From Marisa cornuarietis (Eukaryota; Mollusca; Gastropoda; Architaenioglossa; Ampullariidae), in the NCBI GenBank assembly GCA_004794655.1, contig SMMW01000001.1, forward strand, positions 21,831,001 through 21,895,000: a stretch of 64,000 nucleotides of DNA, in the 5' to 3' direction. Below the pieces are notes generated by a model. It was not told the origin of the DNA. It worked only from the letters and a program-made list of their open reading frames with translations, and did not search any database. This document shows positions 13,001-24,758 of this stretch, in pieces. Positions within the stretch are counted from its first letter, which is position 1. Every line of letters begins with the position of its first letter. Position numbers and translations under genes: made by a program.

Positions 13001-15523
13001 CAGGATTGTGAGACCCAGATAAATGTGGAGAAGATGGGTCCACGGCGAGGTGGAGGCAGCTGGAATGACATGGGCCCAACTGGGGAGGGAGGCCCAGAAC
13101 TGGGTTCGCTGGCATGGTGTAGTTGCGGCCCTATGCTCCACTGGGAGCGAAAAGGAATAAGAGGAAGAAGAAGTATTATGTTAACAATGGAGGGGGGGAG
13201 TAAAAGCTACACCATAACTATCATCCACCTGCCCAGTTCCCCAAGGCCAGTGTCTCTTGTTTGACGAGAAACACAAAACATTGTAACAGTTTTGAGTTTT
13301 ACAAGTTCCTTTTTAACATAATCATTTTTTAGAATGCATAGTGTCTAGTTGATGTCATTTGTGGCTCTTCTTGAAACAGGTAGGAGAGTCTGGGAAGGCA
13401 GTGGGAGTTGAACATATTGAGGAGCTTGTCAACGAGTCAGTGACCAATGTTAAGAAGTCCCGGGCAACAGCCCAGCTGCTGGAGCGGGGACAACTCAAGT
13501 TTGTGGCTGGGGATGGTCGCCAGGGCTATGAACCTGATGCACCTTATGATGCTATCCATGTGGGGGCAGCAGCTCCAATTTTGCCAGACACTGTAAGAAG
13601 ACATTCGTATTTTGTTTGTGGATGTTGTGTGCAGTGGTGTCTATAAGGGACAGGCATGTTTTTTGTGTGTATGGCAGTTGTCAAGACACAGGGGTACATA
13701 CACAATATTCTTGTCATGCAGGTATTCTTTCAACAAAACATTTGGCTTAAATCTGTCCAGACTTAGTATTGCTGTGCATGCATGGGTGCAGGTGAGTGTG
13801 TGTGTGTGTATGCAGGGGGAGTGCATGCAGTGGGGTTTGTGTGTGTATGAGAGAAAGAGAATGTATGAGGAGGTTGGAGGATGGGTATACATGCTTACAT
13901 ATTATTGTGTGTGCATAAGTCATATGTGTATGCACACATGTTGTAATTATAAATGAGACGACCAACTTTATTAATCCCAATGGGCAATTATTACTTGGGA
14001 AGTGTGCTTAGTTACAAAAAGCAGACAAAAAAACAGAACAAGTACTAATTACAAGACAAGGGAAAGGTAGGTTTTGCATCATGGCAAAGCACAAAGCACT
14101 TAATCTTACATCTAAAACCATTCATAAGCCACACCTACAGCATCAAACACCCATCCACACACATAACAATTCATCTGTGGTTGAGCAGCTGGATTGTAGA
14201 AGATACAAATGATTTCAAATGCCTGTTACTTCTGCATACAGACATTACATAACATTTGCCTGAAATCAGAAAAATAAATTCTTCTGCTAGTGCATATTCT
14301 GGTGTGGATTAAATCCTAGTAGCTTTTCTGACAATTTGCTGATTACAAAAGAAGCTAAATCCCTCTGACACCAATTACATGAGATCAGATATGTACAATA
14401 CTGTTCAAAGTGTACCTATCAAGGACAGACAAACTAGGGAGCCAGCATACAAAGAAAAAAGATTTTAAAAAATTTCAACGAATGGCTGATAAAAGATGGC
14501 TGTAGATTGCTGTGCTGACTCAGAAACTTTTCAGATTTTGAAGAAGGTACATTCTTTGCTGACCACGTTTAACAATATGTTCAGTTCATGTGTAAGTAAA
14601 CAGTGCCTAGATGCCAGATGGAATCAATCGCAAAAGGTTTATCATGTATCATACTGGGAACAACAGAAATTTTATTTTATTTTCCTAAAGTCTATGCTTA
14701 TTTTTTTAAATCTACATTTAGTTTCAGAAAATTCTTGTCACACCAATGTATAAAATATATGCTCCATGTTCAAATCTAGTGTTGTGGGGTTTTTTATTAT
14801 CTGAATATTTCTGTCTTACTTATTTCATTGCATTTTATGTGACTGATATATTTTCGTCAATAAATGTTTTGTGATTTTGAGCTATGTTAAAAAAAAAAAT
14901 AAGCATCATGCAATAATTTTTAAAAAACGGACTCTTATCCTTGGTCACAAGCTAATATATGCAGGTTGTTTATTCATAGTAAGCCATTACTGTCATTCTA
15001 AATTTTGAGGAGATGATTTAAGTATTTTAAATAATTTATGCCCATTTTTACTCATTGTATGTTCAGCCGCTTTATGCCTAAACTGTTCATACTCCGGTTT
15101 GGTTCTACACTTCTGTTGTCTACCATGCTTGGCAGTATCCTTCACACTGTACAATAGCAAGCTCACATATCAGCAACATGCCTTGAAAAAGTTTCCACGT
15201 CTTGTATATTTTTGGTGTTGCATAATATCATGATTAGTGCAGTTTGTTAAATAATTATTATAGCTGTTCATATTTAATACATTGATTAACGAAGCTGTTG
15301 TTGCTCATGTGTAGAATGTCAAACAGCATTTGTCTTCTCACAGTTGGTGGAGCAGCTGAAGCCAGGTGGACGCCTCATCATCCCAGTGGGGCCGACAGGG
15401 GAAAACCAGAAGCTCATGCAGATTGACAAGGCTATTGATGGCACAGTCACACGCAAAAACTTGATGGGTGTGATTTATGTGCCCCTCACCAGCAAGGACA
15501 AGCAGTGGCCCAGGTGGCACTGA
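9947..15523 (+). CDS. PCMT1: PCMT1, protein-L-isoaspartate O-methyltransferase (five coding exons)
   Basis: Joined coding exons 9947-10001, 10929-11065, 11673-11777, 13380-13592 and 15344-15523 give 229 aa, against about 227 in vertebrates. The cytosolic enzyme transfers a methyl group from S-adenosylmethionine to the alpha-carboxyl of L-isoaspartyl residues in aged proteins, starting their repair. Visible family motifs are the N-terminus [10 protein letters not shown], the substrate-side TISAPHM (residues 58-64, with the conserved Ser60), SAM motif I LDVGSGSG (83-90), [26 protein letters not shown] and [11 protein letters not shown]. All junctions are GT-AG and phases match. The start at 9947 is the only Met giving the family N-terminus. 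It converges with the LRP11-like gene. A dead LINE and a LINE tail sit in its introns. Identity is near certain. Confidence 0.96.
10929..11065 (+). CDS. PCMT1: PCMT1 coding exon 2
   Basis: Begins after TGTCACAG, completes Lys, and reads [14 protein letters not shown] to SAPHM before |GTAAGA. It carries the conserved [17 protein letters not shown] block around the active site. Confidence 0.95.
11673..11777 (+). CDS. PCMT1: PCMT1 coding exon 3 (SAM motif I)
   Basis: Begins after ...AATTAAG with HAHALELL and ends CMALM|GTGAGT. It contains DVGSGSG, the glycine-rich AdoMet-binding loop. Confidence 0.95.
12206..12500. repeat. Degenerate tandem repeat, about 113-141 bp units, about 2.3 copies
   Basis: Units begin CCTGGCC(A/G)TTGTAC at 12206 (approx.), 12319 and 12460. 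They share CAGTACTTCTG, GACGATAT, ACACTCCAAT and GACCGTATACTCCAGA. Unit 2 carries an extra stretch of about 28 bp. The block is CpG-rich compared with the PCMT1 intron around it, which suggests an inserted element. Confidence 0.75.
12779..12800. repeat. Perfect inverted repeat TGTCACGG-GTCGAT-CCGTGACA
   Basis: Eight-base arms flank a six-base loop. The arms resemble the TG...CA ends of an LTR. The right arm abuts the point where LINE coding sequence begins, so this may be an insertion edge rather than a regulatory hairpin. Confidence 0.7.
12798..13174 (+). mobile_element. Non-LTR retrotransposon reverse transcriptase, 3' fragment with frameshift
   Basis: Frame 1 reads [19 protein letters not shown], then [18 protein letters not shown] and [14 protein letters not shown]. 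After about 13018 the reading moves to another frame, with [35 protein letters not shown] and [12 protein letters not shown]. This is the C-terminal tail typical of a widespread LINE type in marine invertebrates ([12 protein letters not shown], WNPQGxRxxGRPR, WRRxVEAE). A GAGGAAGAAGAAG tail follows the stop. The fragment is 5'-truncated, frameshifted and inactive, and lies sense within PCMT1 intron 3. Confidence 0.85.
13380..13592 (+). CDS. PCMT1: PCMT1 coding exon 4
   Basis: Begins after GAAACAG with [12 protein letters not shown] and ends ILPDT|GTAAGA. It holds the acidic ribose-binding region (GVEH), GDGRQGY and [10 protein letters not shown]. Length is 71 codons, phase 0 at both ends. Confidence 0.96.
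13955..14760 (-). mobile_element. Decayed L2/Rex1-like LINE 3' end, antisense, in PCMT1 intron 4
   Basis: It is collinear with the copy at 8745-9420: shared words include GCATACAGACAT, TTTGCTGATTACA.A, and CACACCA.TGTA. On the - strand it gives [10 protein letters not shown], then a heavily mutated body. Its 3' end (GGGATTAATAAAGTTGG on the - strand near 13970) looks like the true LINE terminus with a polyadenylation-like signal. Many stops; inactive. Confidence 0.65.
14860..14899 (+). mobile_element. Possible retroposed 3' end (AATAAA then poly-A)
   Basis: AATAAA is followed after about 22 bases by a run of ten A. This could mark the 3' end of a retroposed transcript or SINE. No body or target duplication was identified, so this is tentative. 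Confidence 0.3.
15344..15523 (+). CDS. PCMT1: PCMT1 coding exon 5 (default last exon)
   Basis: Begins after TTCTCACAG with [16 protein letters not shown] and ends KQWPRWH-stop (TGA 15521-15523). The matching vertebrate end is QWSRWK. An internal donor-like CCCAG|GTGGCA at 15513/15514 sits where vertebrates splice to make the RDEL isoform. Confidence 0.95.
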   Translation: MVEQLKPGGRLIIPVGPTGENQKLMQIDKAIDGTVTRKNLMGVIYVPLTSKDKQWPRWH

Positions 15524-16614
15524 CTTCTTTCCCCCTTGCATGGTGGCTTGATGGAAGTGCACTGCCCGTCCCCATATGCTTTTGCTTTGTTGCCAATTGT
15601 TCACATGATTCTGATACACTAATTCCATTCATTTTATATTTTGTGTACGCTTCTATGTTTGAAAATAGTTTTAAAAAGTAACCTCTTAAATTATATTTTA
15701 TATGTGACATCCCCTTTATTAGGTATAGTGTGCCACTGATGAATAATTTAATCTACATTCAGACACAAAAGATGATCTGTAGCACAGAAGATCTTGTATC
15801 TTGAGCTTTTTCTTCTCATTGCTTATTTTTCTTTCTGCCCAACCTTTGTTGTCTTATGGTCATTTACTAACTCCACCAGCTATATTACATGGAAAAAATG
15901 AACCGCTGACATCGTATGATGCTAAAGAATCCACTTGGTTGCATTTGTCAAACAAATAAGCATAGTAATGCTTTGATGCAAATCAGCTGTTCAAAGGTTA
16001 ACATTTGCTAATCCCTTAAGCACTTGGAATATGGTAGGCATTTTTTTTTAATTATCTGACCTGTCTCTTTTTCTGTTCCTAAGGTGCACTCCTGTATAAT
16101 CTGTTGGGAGGTACGTCTCCATCTGATCCCCTTTTCCCAATGTGATTGTCTTGAGATGTGCTGGCAACCTATTCACTGTCTCTGATCTGTGCCTTGTATC
16201 TTTATCTGCAAGGAAACCATTTGCTAGTTCCTAGGTTAACACCTTCCTATGTTAACACCATGAGATGGGCTTACTAGTACTGCAAGCTTGATCTGTTTAA
16301 CAGCTTTTGTTTTGTAGATTTATGTTCTTGCACTGACGTTAATAGACTTAAATTATAATTTTTACAACCTATAAGAGGATTTTTTTTATGGTATTTGTCA
16401 TTTTGTAGTCTAATGTTCCTGCTTCTGACAGCCAAAACCCTTATTATTTACCATTATCTAAAATTGAAGACTGTAGAATTTGCAAATCTCTTTTTAGGTT
16501 AGATTCATATTTTCAGTATTTTCTTTTTCTCTGAATTGAGAAGAACAATTTAAACTGAATAATAACATTATTCTAAAAATGTTTATAGTAATTTATTGCA
16601 GATTTTAAATTGCA

Positions 16615-16620
16615 AATAAA
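16615..16620 (+). terminator. Candidate polyadenylation signal for PCMT1
   Basis: AATAAA about 1.1 kb after the default stop codon and just before the candidate alternative exon. It would suit the RWH-ending isoform. Confidence 0.4.
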
Positions 16621-16750
16621 GCATAATTTATAATTATAACATGCATGTAACATTCTAGTGATCTGACACTTTACAACTTTCAGGGGGATTTCACTCCTGA
16701 TGTTTTTGCTTTTATTCAGTAAGCAAAACCTTCTTTCTCACTTTTTTCAG

Positions 16751-16778
16751 AGGGAGGAAGTCACATGATGACTTGTAA
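16751..16778 (+). CDS. PCMT1: Candidate alternative last exon of PCMT1 ending HDDL
   Basis: A pyrimidine-rich acceptor (CACTTTTTTCAG) at 16750 is followed by coding that, joined to the internal donor at 15513, reads R-GRKSHDDL-stop in the right phase. This would replace RWH and give about 235 aa. In mammals an equivalent splice yields a form ending RDEL. HDDL is close to HDEL/KDEL-type ER retrieval signals. This is inference: short matches can arise by chance and no transcript evidence is available here. Confidence 0.45.
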
Positions 16779-18227
16779 AGCACCAGGAGGTGGTAGCATG
16801 TGTGAATTAATTCCCCACTTCTCGTACCTTCATTGTTGATAGCAGCGTTCTGAGCTTCTTGAGCAGTGAAGGAATCTCCAGGCTGAATTTCCCCCTTCTA
16901 CCAGTGTTCTACAGAAGTCGTGCCAGGATTGAAATAAGTAACACTAAGTAACTTGTGCACAGGTCCACAAACTTATAATGAATGACACATGAACCTTCAG
17001 TAATGTTGCAAAGAAGAAAAAGAATATGACTACTGCTAATATACATCATAAGACAATTTCCTTGTGCTTGCTCTTGCAGCTTTGATACTTTTGCTTCTCA
17101 AAGACATCCTTTTATTGTGCTGTCTTGCTGCCTGTCCATTGCAGTGCCAGAGAGTGGATAACAGAGAAGAGGTAGACATTGGTGATGGTGGGACAACAGC
17201 TGAATATGTATGTACATAATGTATGAGCATATTGAGCCATTCATTGCTGAATGAAATTTACTCTTGGCTTTGCTCCGAGTTGATGTTTAGTCAAAACATA
17301 CAGTATAAGACATTTCAGTGTCCTGACTTAAAATATTTTCAGTATCATTATAGAGGCTTATGGGTGACAACTTTGGGTCAGCCTCTGGAACCTAGAGTGT
17401 GCATTTTCTGGGTCAGAAGCTGCCAAAGTAGCACAGAGCAGCTGAATAGTCGGGATTTGACTGATATGGCACAGGATGTATGTGCTTTGCTTCCCTTGAC
17501 AAAATACTTTGCATATCTTACAGAGTCTTTCAAAATACAGGCCTCCATGCAGAGGTTTGGACACATTGTACGCCACATGATATCCAATTAATTCCTATAG
17601 CTTGTCAGTGACCGTTGATGTCTCTAGCACTGCTTTACTGAGGCAGCTTGTTCAATCTTAAGAGCTTTTTGTAAGGTGTTGCTTAAAGTGTTCAGGTACC
17701 TGCGTTGGGGGACTTTAGGAATTTATCTAATGATTGGTAGAGTCTGGACACAAACTCTTTGTCGATGACACTAGTCTCATTTGCACACCAGTATGCATGA
17801 GTTTAACTAGTGCAGTCAGGTACTTACCAAGTCTAGAGATCACTACAGCAAGACATTTCTGAAGATTTGTCCACAAGCTGTTAACATAGATGGTGCTTAC
17901 AATTACCAGTGGTACGGCCTGTTTTATTTTTAACACACAATATAGATGTTTCACACACAACTCCTGCATAAAAGATGATAATCTCCATTGCATGATCCCA
18001 AAGTTTTGTTGACCAGATTGATTTGATCTGGTTAAGATAGGTAATTCTGAGTAAGGTGCTGAAGTTTAGGCCTTGTACCTGTTTTCTTATATTGTCTCTT
18101 CTTTTTTCTTTTTTTTTTTGCATTCATAAAAGGCCCATAATCTGCAGAAGAATCAGAAAGGGCTTGAAAGAAAGAAAACAAATATTGGCCCCAGAAATGA
18201 AGCTCATGCTGTTTGTGCACTGCTGAG

Positions 18228-18307
18228 CTTATTCACTACATGATAATGAGTGTGCCCTCAACCCCAGTTTATTCACTCTGTGACAGTGAGTGTCCCCTCA
18301 ACCCCAG
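18228..18307. repeat. 40-bp tandem duplication
   Basis: Two adjacent copies share TTATTCACT, GTGAGTGT and CCCTCAACCCCAG, with several substitutions between copies. Confidence 0.85.
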
Positions 18308-21300
18308 TAAGAAGCAGCTTATTTGGGAGTGTGCCTTTAGCCATCTAGCTCTTTCTAACATCTTTTGGAGGACTTGTTATAAGCTGCTTTTCCCCAGTCT
18401 GAATCTGTTTGAACTAAGGTTTATATATAACTGTGCAAGAGGTGTCAGCAAATTGCTTAATTAGAAGTCCAGGTCTGTCAGAATCTGTGCTCATATTTCT
18501 TCCAGTTTGGGTGGAGAATTGTTTTCCTTGCTGCCACTTGACATTGTAAAATAACCAAAAAGGGAGTGCACTTCGCTGTGCAAACTTGTTAATAGTTTTA
18601 GAGTGTTAGCATGTTTTGTAAAGTTCTGGCATAATTATTTACTGCCAAGGTGTTCTTGCACAGGTGCTAAGCTTCTCTTTCTTGTTCCGTCACAAATAAA
18701 CATTTTCAGTGGCACTTTTGTGAAGGTTGTTCTTTTAAACTTAATGAAGAAGATGCCACCTAATGATTGTCATCTCTCTTGCCCACATTTGAAGAGGAAT
18801 GGTTTTATAGAATGGGTGCAGGAGATAAATAAATCCTTGATCTTCAAATAATTAAGCACAATTTGCAGTTAAACTCAAGTTGTAAGCCGTTGTCTTGCCT
18901 ATAGCAGAATTGGGAAATTAACAGACTTTGGACAAAAGATCCTAAAGGGCAAGAATGGACAGTAGCGGCTTCATTCATAAGTCAGAATTGCCAGATTTCC
19001 CAGACCCCTCTTACCTGGTATCTCTGTTGACAAAATCACAAAATATTCTTTTCCGACTCATCCTTTCTGTTGAGTAATTAAGTATTTTGTTTGTGGAATA
19101 TGGCAATGGTAGCTTTTAATCTTACCTTCTACATTATTTTTGGATATAGCCAGGATGGCCAGTGTGCCCTGTGTTGTCTCAATGAGCAGAACACTCATGG
19201 AATGCACAGGACTTGGTAGAGTACGAGCATACTTTAACAACCTTGCAGCTGAGTTGGCCATTTAGCTAGCACCTAATGATGTGCTTCATGCCCCAGAAAG
19301 TTTTTATTACCAAGTTTCGTTATGTAATATTGAAAACTTTTTTAAGTTTAAATTATCCACACAAAAAAACCTTTGCAAATGTGAACTTATTACAAGGACT
19401 CCTTAAACTCCAACTGCTTCCACACCTCTGCACAAGTACCACACATGCATGTGTGCATGCAAACACTACAAGAAAAATTGGCAGATATTTATTTAGACCT
19501 CCATAGCAAAAAGAAGTAAAAGCAGATTACATCTGACTTGGACATTCTATAATTCTACACAATGACTTCAAAACAATAGTATGAGCAATGACCACCAGCA
19601 GGGGACAGCCCTTCAAAGAATAGATCACCCAATCTTTAATACACCCTATGTATCATTGTGACAGCTTTTGTCAAAATAAACATAAAAAACATTGATTAAA
19701 AATAGAAATATTTTTATTTCTGTTCAAGAATATCACAGGATTAGAAAAGAAAGGAATGCAGATGGTGTCAAAAAGATTGGGAACAAAATTGAACATATGG
19801 CAACATGCACAAAGATCAAAAACTTAATCTGCTTTTAAGCATACATTACCTGAACACATGCAAATGGCACACACATAAATGCACTGAAAGATTGTGCAAA
19901 CTCAATTTTGTGTACAAGACGCACACAAAATGGAATGTTTGAGAAACTTAATGATCAACACAATGAAGTTGTGCTATCCAGTGAGATGCCTATCCTCCAA
20001 AGCCTATACATCTGCATAAAAATAATAAATGTCATGCTCTTTCTGGTGACAATAAAATTATTGTGGTTAGATAGCTTATTTTGAAATAGAAATGTTTGGG
20101 AAGAAAAGCTATTTAACCACAATTTCATTTAACACAACATTGACTGCTTTTGCACCAATGGTTACACATCAACCATATGCAATAACTGGAGCTGTGTTAA
20201 TGCAGGTTCAATACATCTGAATTGAACATATCTTCATTACAATTCATACAGCCAATCTTCCATTAAGGACTGATGAAAAAGCACTCTTCTGGGACACCCA
20301 AATTTCAGGCCACTCTGAAATCTTCGTATTCCAAACTGAAAAAAAAAGATCACTGAACCACATATCTCCAATCATTATCAAGAAACAAATCTTGAAAAAA
20401 AAATGTTTCTCACTTAAAAAGTAAAGAGAAAAATAACACTTAAGGGAACAACTTTAAATCAATGAGCAACTGAGTATTATTACAAAAACCACTGGCATGC
20501 ATCTGGTGTGTACATGTACCACCATTGCACATGGTAAATCTTTTAATGTGGGCTTTTTTTTTTTTTTTTGTAGCATGAAGATGTGATCATTTGTTTCAAT
20601 AGATTGAGCAGAAAATAAAAAAAATCTAAACAGAAACCTGAGCTGATCAAGTCTCGTTCACACTATAGTGTTCAAAGGAGATTCATTCCTTTGTTCACAA
20701 AAATATAGCTTTGATTTTCCGTGATTCTCAGGGAATTCATTCTTGTGTGAATTGTGTTCTTAAAAAATGTTCCAGGCATTCACTCTCAGCTTTAAAGAAT
20801 AATACTGTTCTTCATTACTCGTCCAAAGATTGTGGGATTTCTTGTTCTGAATGATCATTCAGTCAAAGGAAGCTTTTTCCTTAATTTTTCATCTACTGGC
20901 AGCATTTGTCTTAAAATATTTGTGGTGGCTTTTTTGGATTATAAAATTTTATCACAAAGACCGAACTTTGCTTAAACCCAGGCAAATTTCTAAGATAACA
21001 AATGTAAGAAGTTGGACAACATAAAAGTTCTTTCAAAAAATTTTCAAACTGATCAAGGCAAGAAGAGTATAGTACACCATAACTCAGAAAATTGCGCTAA
21101 ATTTATCACTGGTTCTATTACTCTGGTTTATTTATTTAAAATCTCAAAGGACTGGTTTGCAACTCACAGGCTGGTTTAACCCGCTGAGCCCGAAGAGCCA
21201 GTTTACGATTGTGCCCCTACTGGCAGAGCACAATGAGCAATGATACGCTTACTATCGTGGTTCGTGCTCCACGAGCATGGCTCTGTAGTTTCACTATCGT

Positions 21301-23172
21301 CTTCAAAATCATGAATTTTAAGCCCATGTTTTTGAACATAGAAATATTTTTATCCTGGGCTATGAGGGCTACATATCAATGTAAAAATTAAAAAGCACAA
21401 GACAAGATTTGAAGAGAGGATATTGGTAATAATTTCTAGTACCCGAAACACAGCCTATACCTGTAGATGCATGGATATATGAAATGGATGGGGTCATGCC
21501 ATGGAATATGCAAAACATATGCAACTAAATATTTAGCTCACATAATGATCAGTATTAACAGTTGGTACAAAAGTACAAAATTTGACATTAAGCCACAAAT
21601 CTGAGGAATTTTTTTTTGCTTCCATCATTTGGCAGTAACAAATGTATTTTTGTATATTTTCCAGTCATGCTGATAAAAGTTGTCTTTATCGTGTTAAAAA
21701 TAGGATCCTTCATTAACCTGAAATATAAGCCATCATTTAAAATACACTTTGGTTCACTTGAGAGATGCCTATGTAAATAATGCTGATGCATTCCAATACA
21801 GAGATGATTTTGTGGAATGACTGCAGTGAACACAGCAACTTGCAAGACCATGCAGCCAACAGAAAATATCTGGAAACACAATGCACATACCACAGCAGAC
21901 ACATATAGTTACCTTCCCATTAGAAGGGATCCGTTGTCTAAGTCTGTTCATATACCACAGCCCTCTTCAAGAGCTTCTGTCAGGTACTTATCACAAGACA
22001 GGGCCAACACTGAATGCTGTCTGCTTAAAAGGTAGCAGAATCACAGTATATGTTGTTCACCTACCACTCAGTACCTTAATCTTATAAGATGGACATCGGT
22101 TGTGACCTTCCAGAGAGGAGCAAAAAATAAATATAAACCAGAATCAAGCAAAAGTTTCACTGGGCAGGGTTTCTGATGCCCTTCACTATCACTCATGCTG
22201 TTTCAATGCAAATAAAACTTGATTTAAAGTAGAAACAAGAAGCCTGCACATATATAACAACCAGAGGGTTAAATTTCTGTCATTCTCATGCAATGAGAAC
22301 CTGGTACCTCAGTAGGATCTACCACTGCCAGACATCATCAAGATGCTAGGAAAATAAAATGCAAAGGAGAAAAAATTATTCCTATTTGTTTTTTCTCTTC
22401 AAAAAAAGTGTAACAAGATGGTGCCCCAGCTGTGACTTATCATTTCAGCATTATCTTGCCTGTCACTCTCAAACACCATTCTGCATTTATTACACAGACC
22501 TGAACATATTGTAAAACCTCAGCAAAGGAGTTAAATCAATTGCAGCAAGTTTATAGACACAAAGACACTATTTTTCACTTCACAAAACAGCCTAATCTTT
22601 GCTTAGGTGGCTAGGTGTTTTGTTTTTGAAAGCTCTAAGTGGTTGGTAAGCCACCAAATGCTTCCTCCAAATGCTTTCTTGTGACTGACCTGGGCCTGAC
22701 TACTTAACTGGGACAGGTACTCCTCTGATAAATGAGACTTGTTGGAGGGTGAACAATAATTTTTCTTTTCCATTTCCAGCTGAGGCTGATGAGAAAGGGG
22801 CAAGGGGGTGAGGACCAAAATACACTAGCTACAGCCTTTGTTGCAGTTGAGCTAGAAATCAGTTCCATGAAGACAAAGTTTCTCCAACCATGTAACAGTG
22901 CTTATTAAAACTGGCAGCAGGAACACTTTCACACAATATACTGCATGTTAGCAAAGACAACTATTCCAATGACCCATTCAATCCACAAATTTTCAAATCA
23001 CACATCTTGAAGTGTGATGGAGCACTTAATTTCTGCATCTTACAAGTACATTTCTTTCCTTCAAACACCCACATGCCAACAAATGCAAGGCATATGCATC
23101 ACTTCTGACTTTCAACAAACATATTGCAATCTATTTTCATGCTGTCAAACACACAATGTTTATGCTCCACTA

Positions 23173-23663
23173 CAGTCTGCCCTCAGTATTCGTGGGGGTT
23201 GGGGGTGCATGACCCCTGCGAATGTGAAAGATCCACAGATAATTCTGGCTCCTCCCCGACCCTCAAAGCGTGAACTCTTTATGCTGTCAATTATATTTAA
23301 CACACAAAAATGTAAAATAATACACTATGTATCCTGTATACTGAACTGTAACTGAATGTTTTATAAACTTAAACTTACAATATCAATGCTGTAAGCACAC
23401 ACACACACGTGCACACACACAGGCAATACAGTAGATATACAGGGTGTGGCAGAACAAAAAGATTAATAATATATAATTATAATTATAGATTTTATTACTT
23501 AAAATTTTTTATTTTCTTTATATTTTGAAGTCTAACCATGTCATCTGCAATTTTCTGCAGTATGCAACAAAACTCAAGTAAGATTCCCATTTAATTATTG
23601 ATAGCAAACCCACGAATAATCAAAACTGCAAAAGCAAAGATTGCGAATGCTGAGAGCTGACTG
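23173..23663. mobile_element. Pogo/Tigger-like MITE with terminal inverted repeats
   Basis: The left end CAGTCTGCCCTCAGTATTCG and the right end, reverse complemented (CAGTCAGCTCTCAGCATTCG), match at all but three or four of 20 positions. A TA dinucleotide flanks each side (23171-23172 and 23664-23665), as expected for Tc1/mariner/pogo insertion. The element is 491 bp and has no transposase frame, so it is non-autonomous. It sits downstream of the LRP11-like gene. Confidence 0.8.
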
Positions 23664-24300
23664 TATGGTTAAACGTTTTTTTTCCAACTTTATTACTTAT
23701 TTACACTTCTATTATGAGTTAACCTCTATGCAACCAAGCACTTTTGTCCCAGTTTACTTCTCTAGACCTATGTATCATCTACAACTGGATTGTGCAATAA
23801 AGCTAAATATGCAATCCTATCCTCAGCTTTTCTGTAGAGGATTAGTGCTGCTATATTTCTACACCTTCAACCCCCTTCCTGTCATCTGGCTTGGTGTCAA
23901 TCTGCGAAAGTGAGTCAATTATCTGTTTTTCAATAGTCAATCTGTATGTTAATTAAATGGCATTTCTGTCCTGAAAAGCTGTCTACAATGCACAAAAAAT
24001 GGTGACCTGCACGTCCATCTGTTTTGTCTATTCCTAAAATCAGGCCCACAAAAACATATTTCTACAATTACTTTCCATACAGTCTCTTGCTTCAGAAACT
24101 ATGCTCTCAAAAAGCCTTACTAGAATATGTTTCTATTACCCTCTTTCAGCACATTCACAATTGATTGTTGCAAAATCTGTCTTTGTATCTGTTTCAAAAT
24201 ACATTTGTTGTCTGAGAAAAAAGTTTTATCAAAGGTGTAAAGGTAAGCACTGAAAAGTTTATGTAACCCACCAGCATGACATCCCAATCTCTGCTTGAAT

Positions 24301-24758
24301 CTACAAGTACATGCCATTAATAAGATAGTCCGCTTCATTGGAGTGCAGTGGCCGGCCCTTTCGCAGCCTATGCCGCACAGTGCGCAGGCGGCATGCCACA
24401 AAGAACAGGAGAATCAGGGTGAATGCCAAACCCAGAGAAAGGGCGATGATGGGACCTTGCTTGTCGGCAGTGATGCCAGAAATGCTCATCTCCTCCTTGG
24501 TGATAAAGACACTTGTGTCTGCACCACTGGCCTTTTCTGGCGGTGCCCCTGACTTGGCCCCTTGGGACACTTTGGTTTCTTTGCCAGACACACTGCCTTT
24601 ATCTTGCTTGTCTTCTTCCACAGGTTTGCTTTTTGTGCTGACAGTGGTGACAGGGGATTTTGTTCTGCTGGATGTGATGGTGCTCTGAGTAGTTGAGGAT
24701 GGACTGCTGTTAAAACTGCTGTCATCGACATCTGCAGTTTTCTCTGGTTCTGCATGCT
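24301..24758 (-). CDS. LRP11: LRP11-like coding exon 8 (stalk, TM, cytoplasmic tail)
   Basis: Begins after CTCACAACCAG. It reads HAEPEKTADVDDSSFN, a Ser/Thr/Lys stalk, the TM helix PIIALSLGLAFTLILLFFVA, then RLRTVRHRLRKGRPLHSNEA and DYLINGMYL-stop (TAG). Basic residues after the helix fit type I topology. Confidence 0.9.

Larger units (their letters stand above)
15524..24300. other. Convergent intergenic region: 3' UTRs of PCMT1 and the LRP11-like gene
   Basis: AT-rich, CpG-poor DNA without supportable coding exons apart from the candidate alternative PCMT1 exon at 16751. Possible + strand polyadenylation signals AATAAA occur at 16615, 18695 and 18828. Possible - strand signals (TTTATT on +) occur near 19708, 21127, 22486 and 23687. 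Which are used cannot be decided from sequence. A tandem duplication (18228) and a pogo-like MITE (23173) lie inside. Confidence 0.55.

Noticed and set aside
12812..13264. 150-codon + strand frame
   Set aside because: It is an out-of-frame shadow of the LINE reverse-transcriptase tail, which explains its length.
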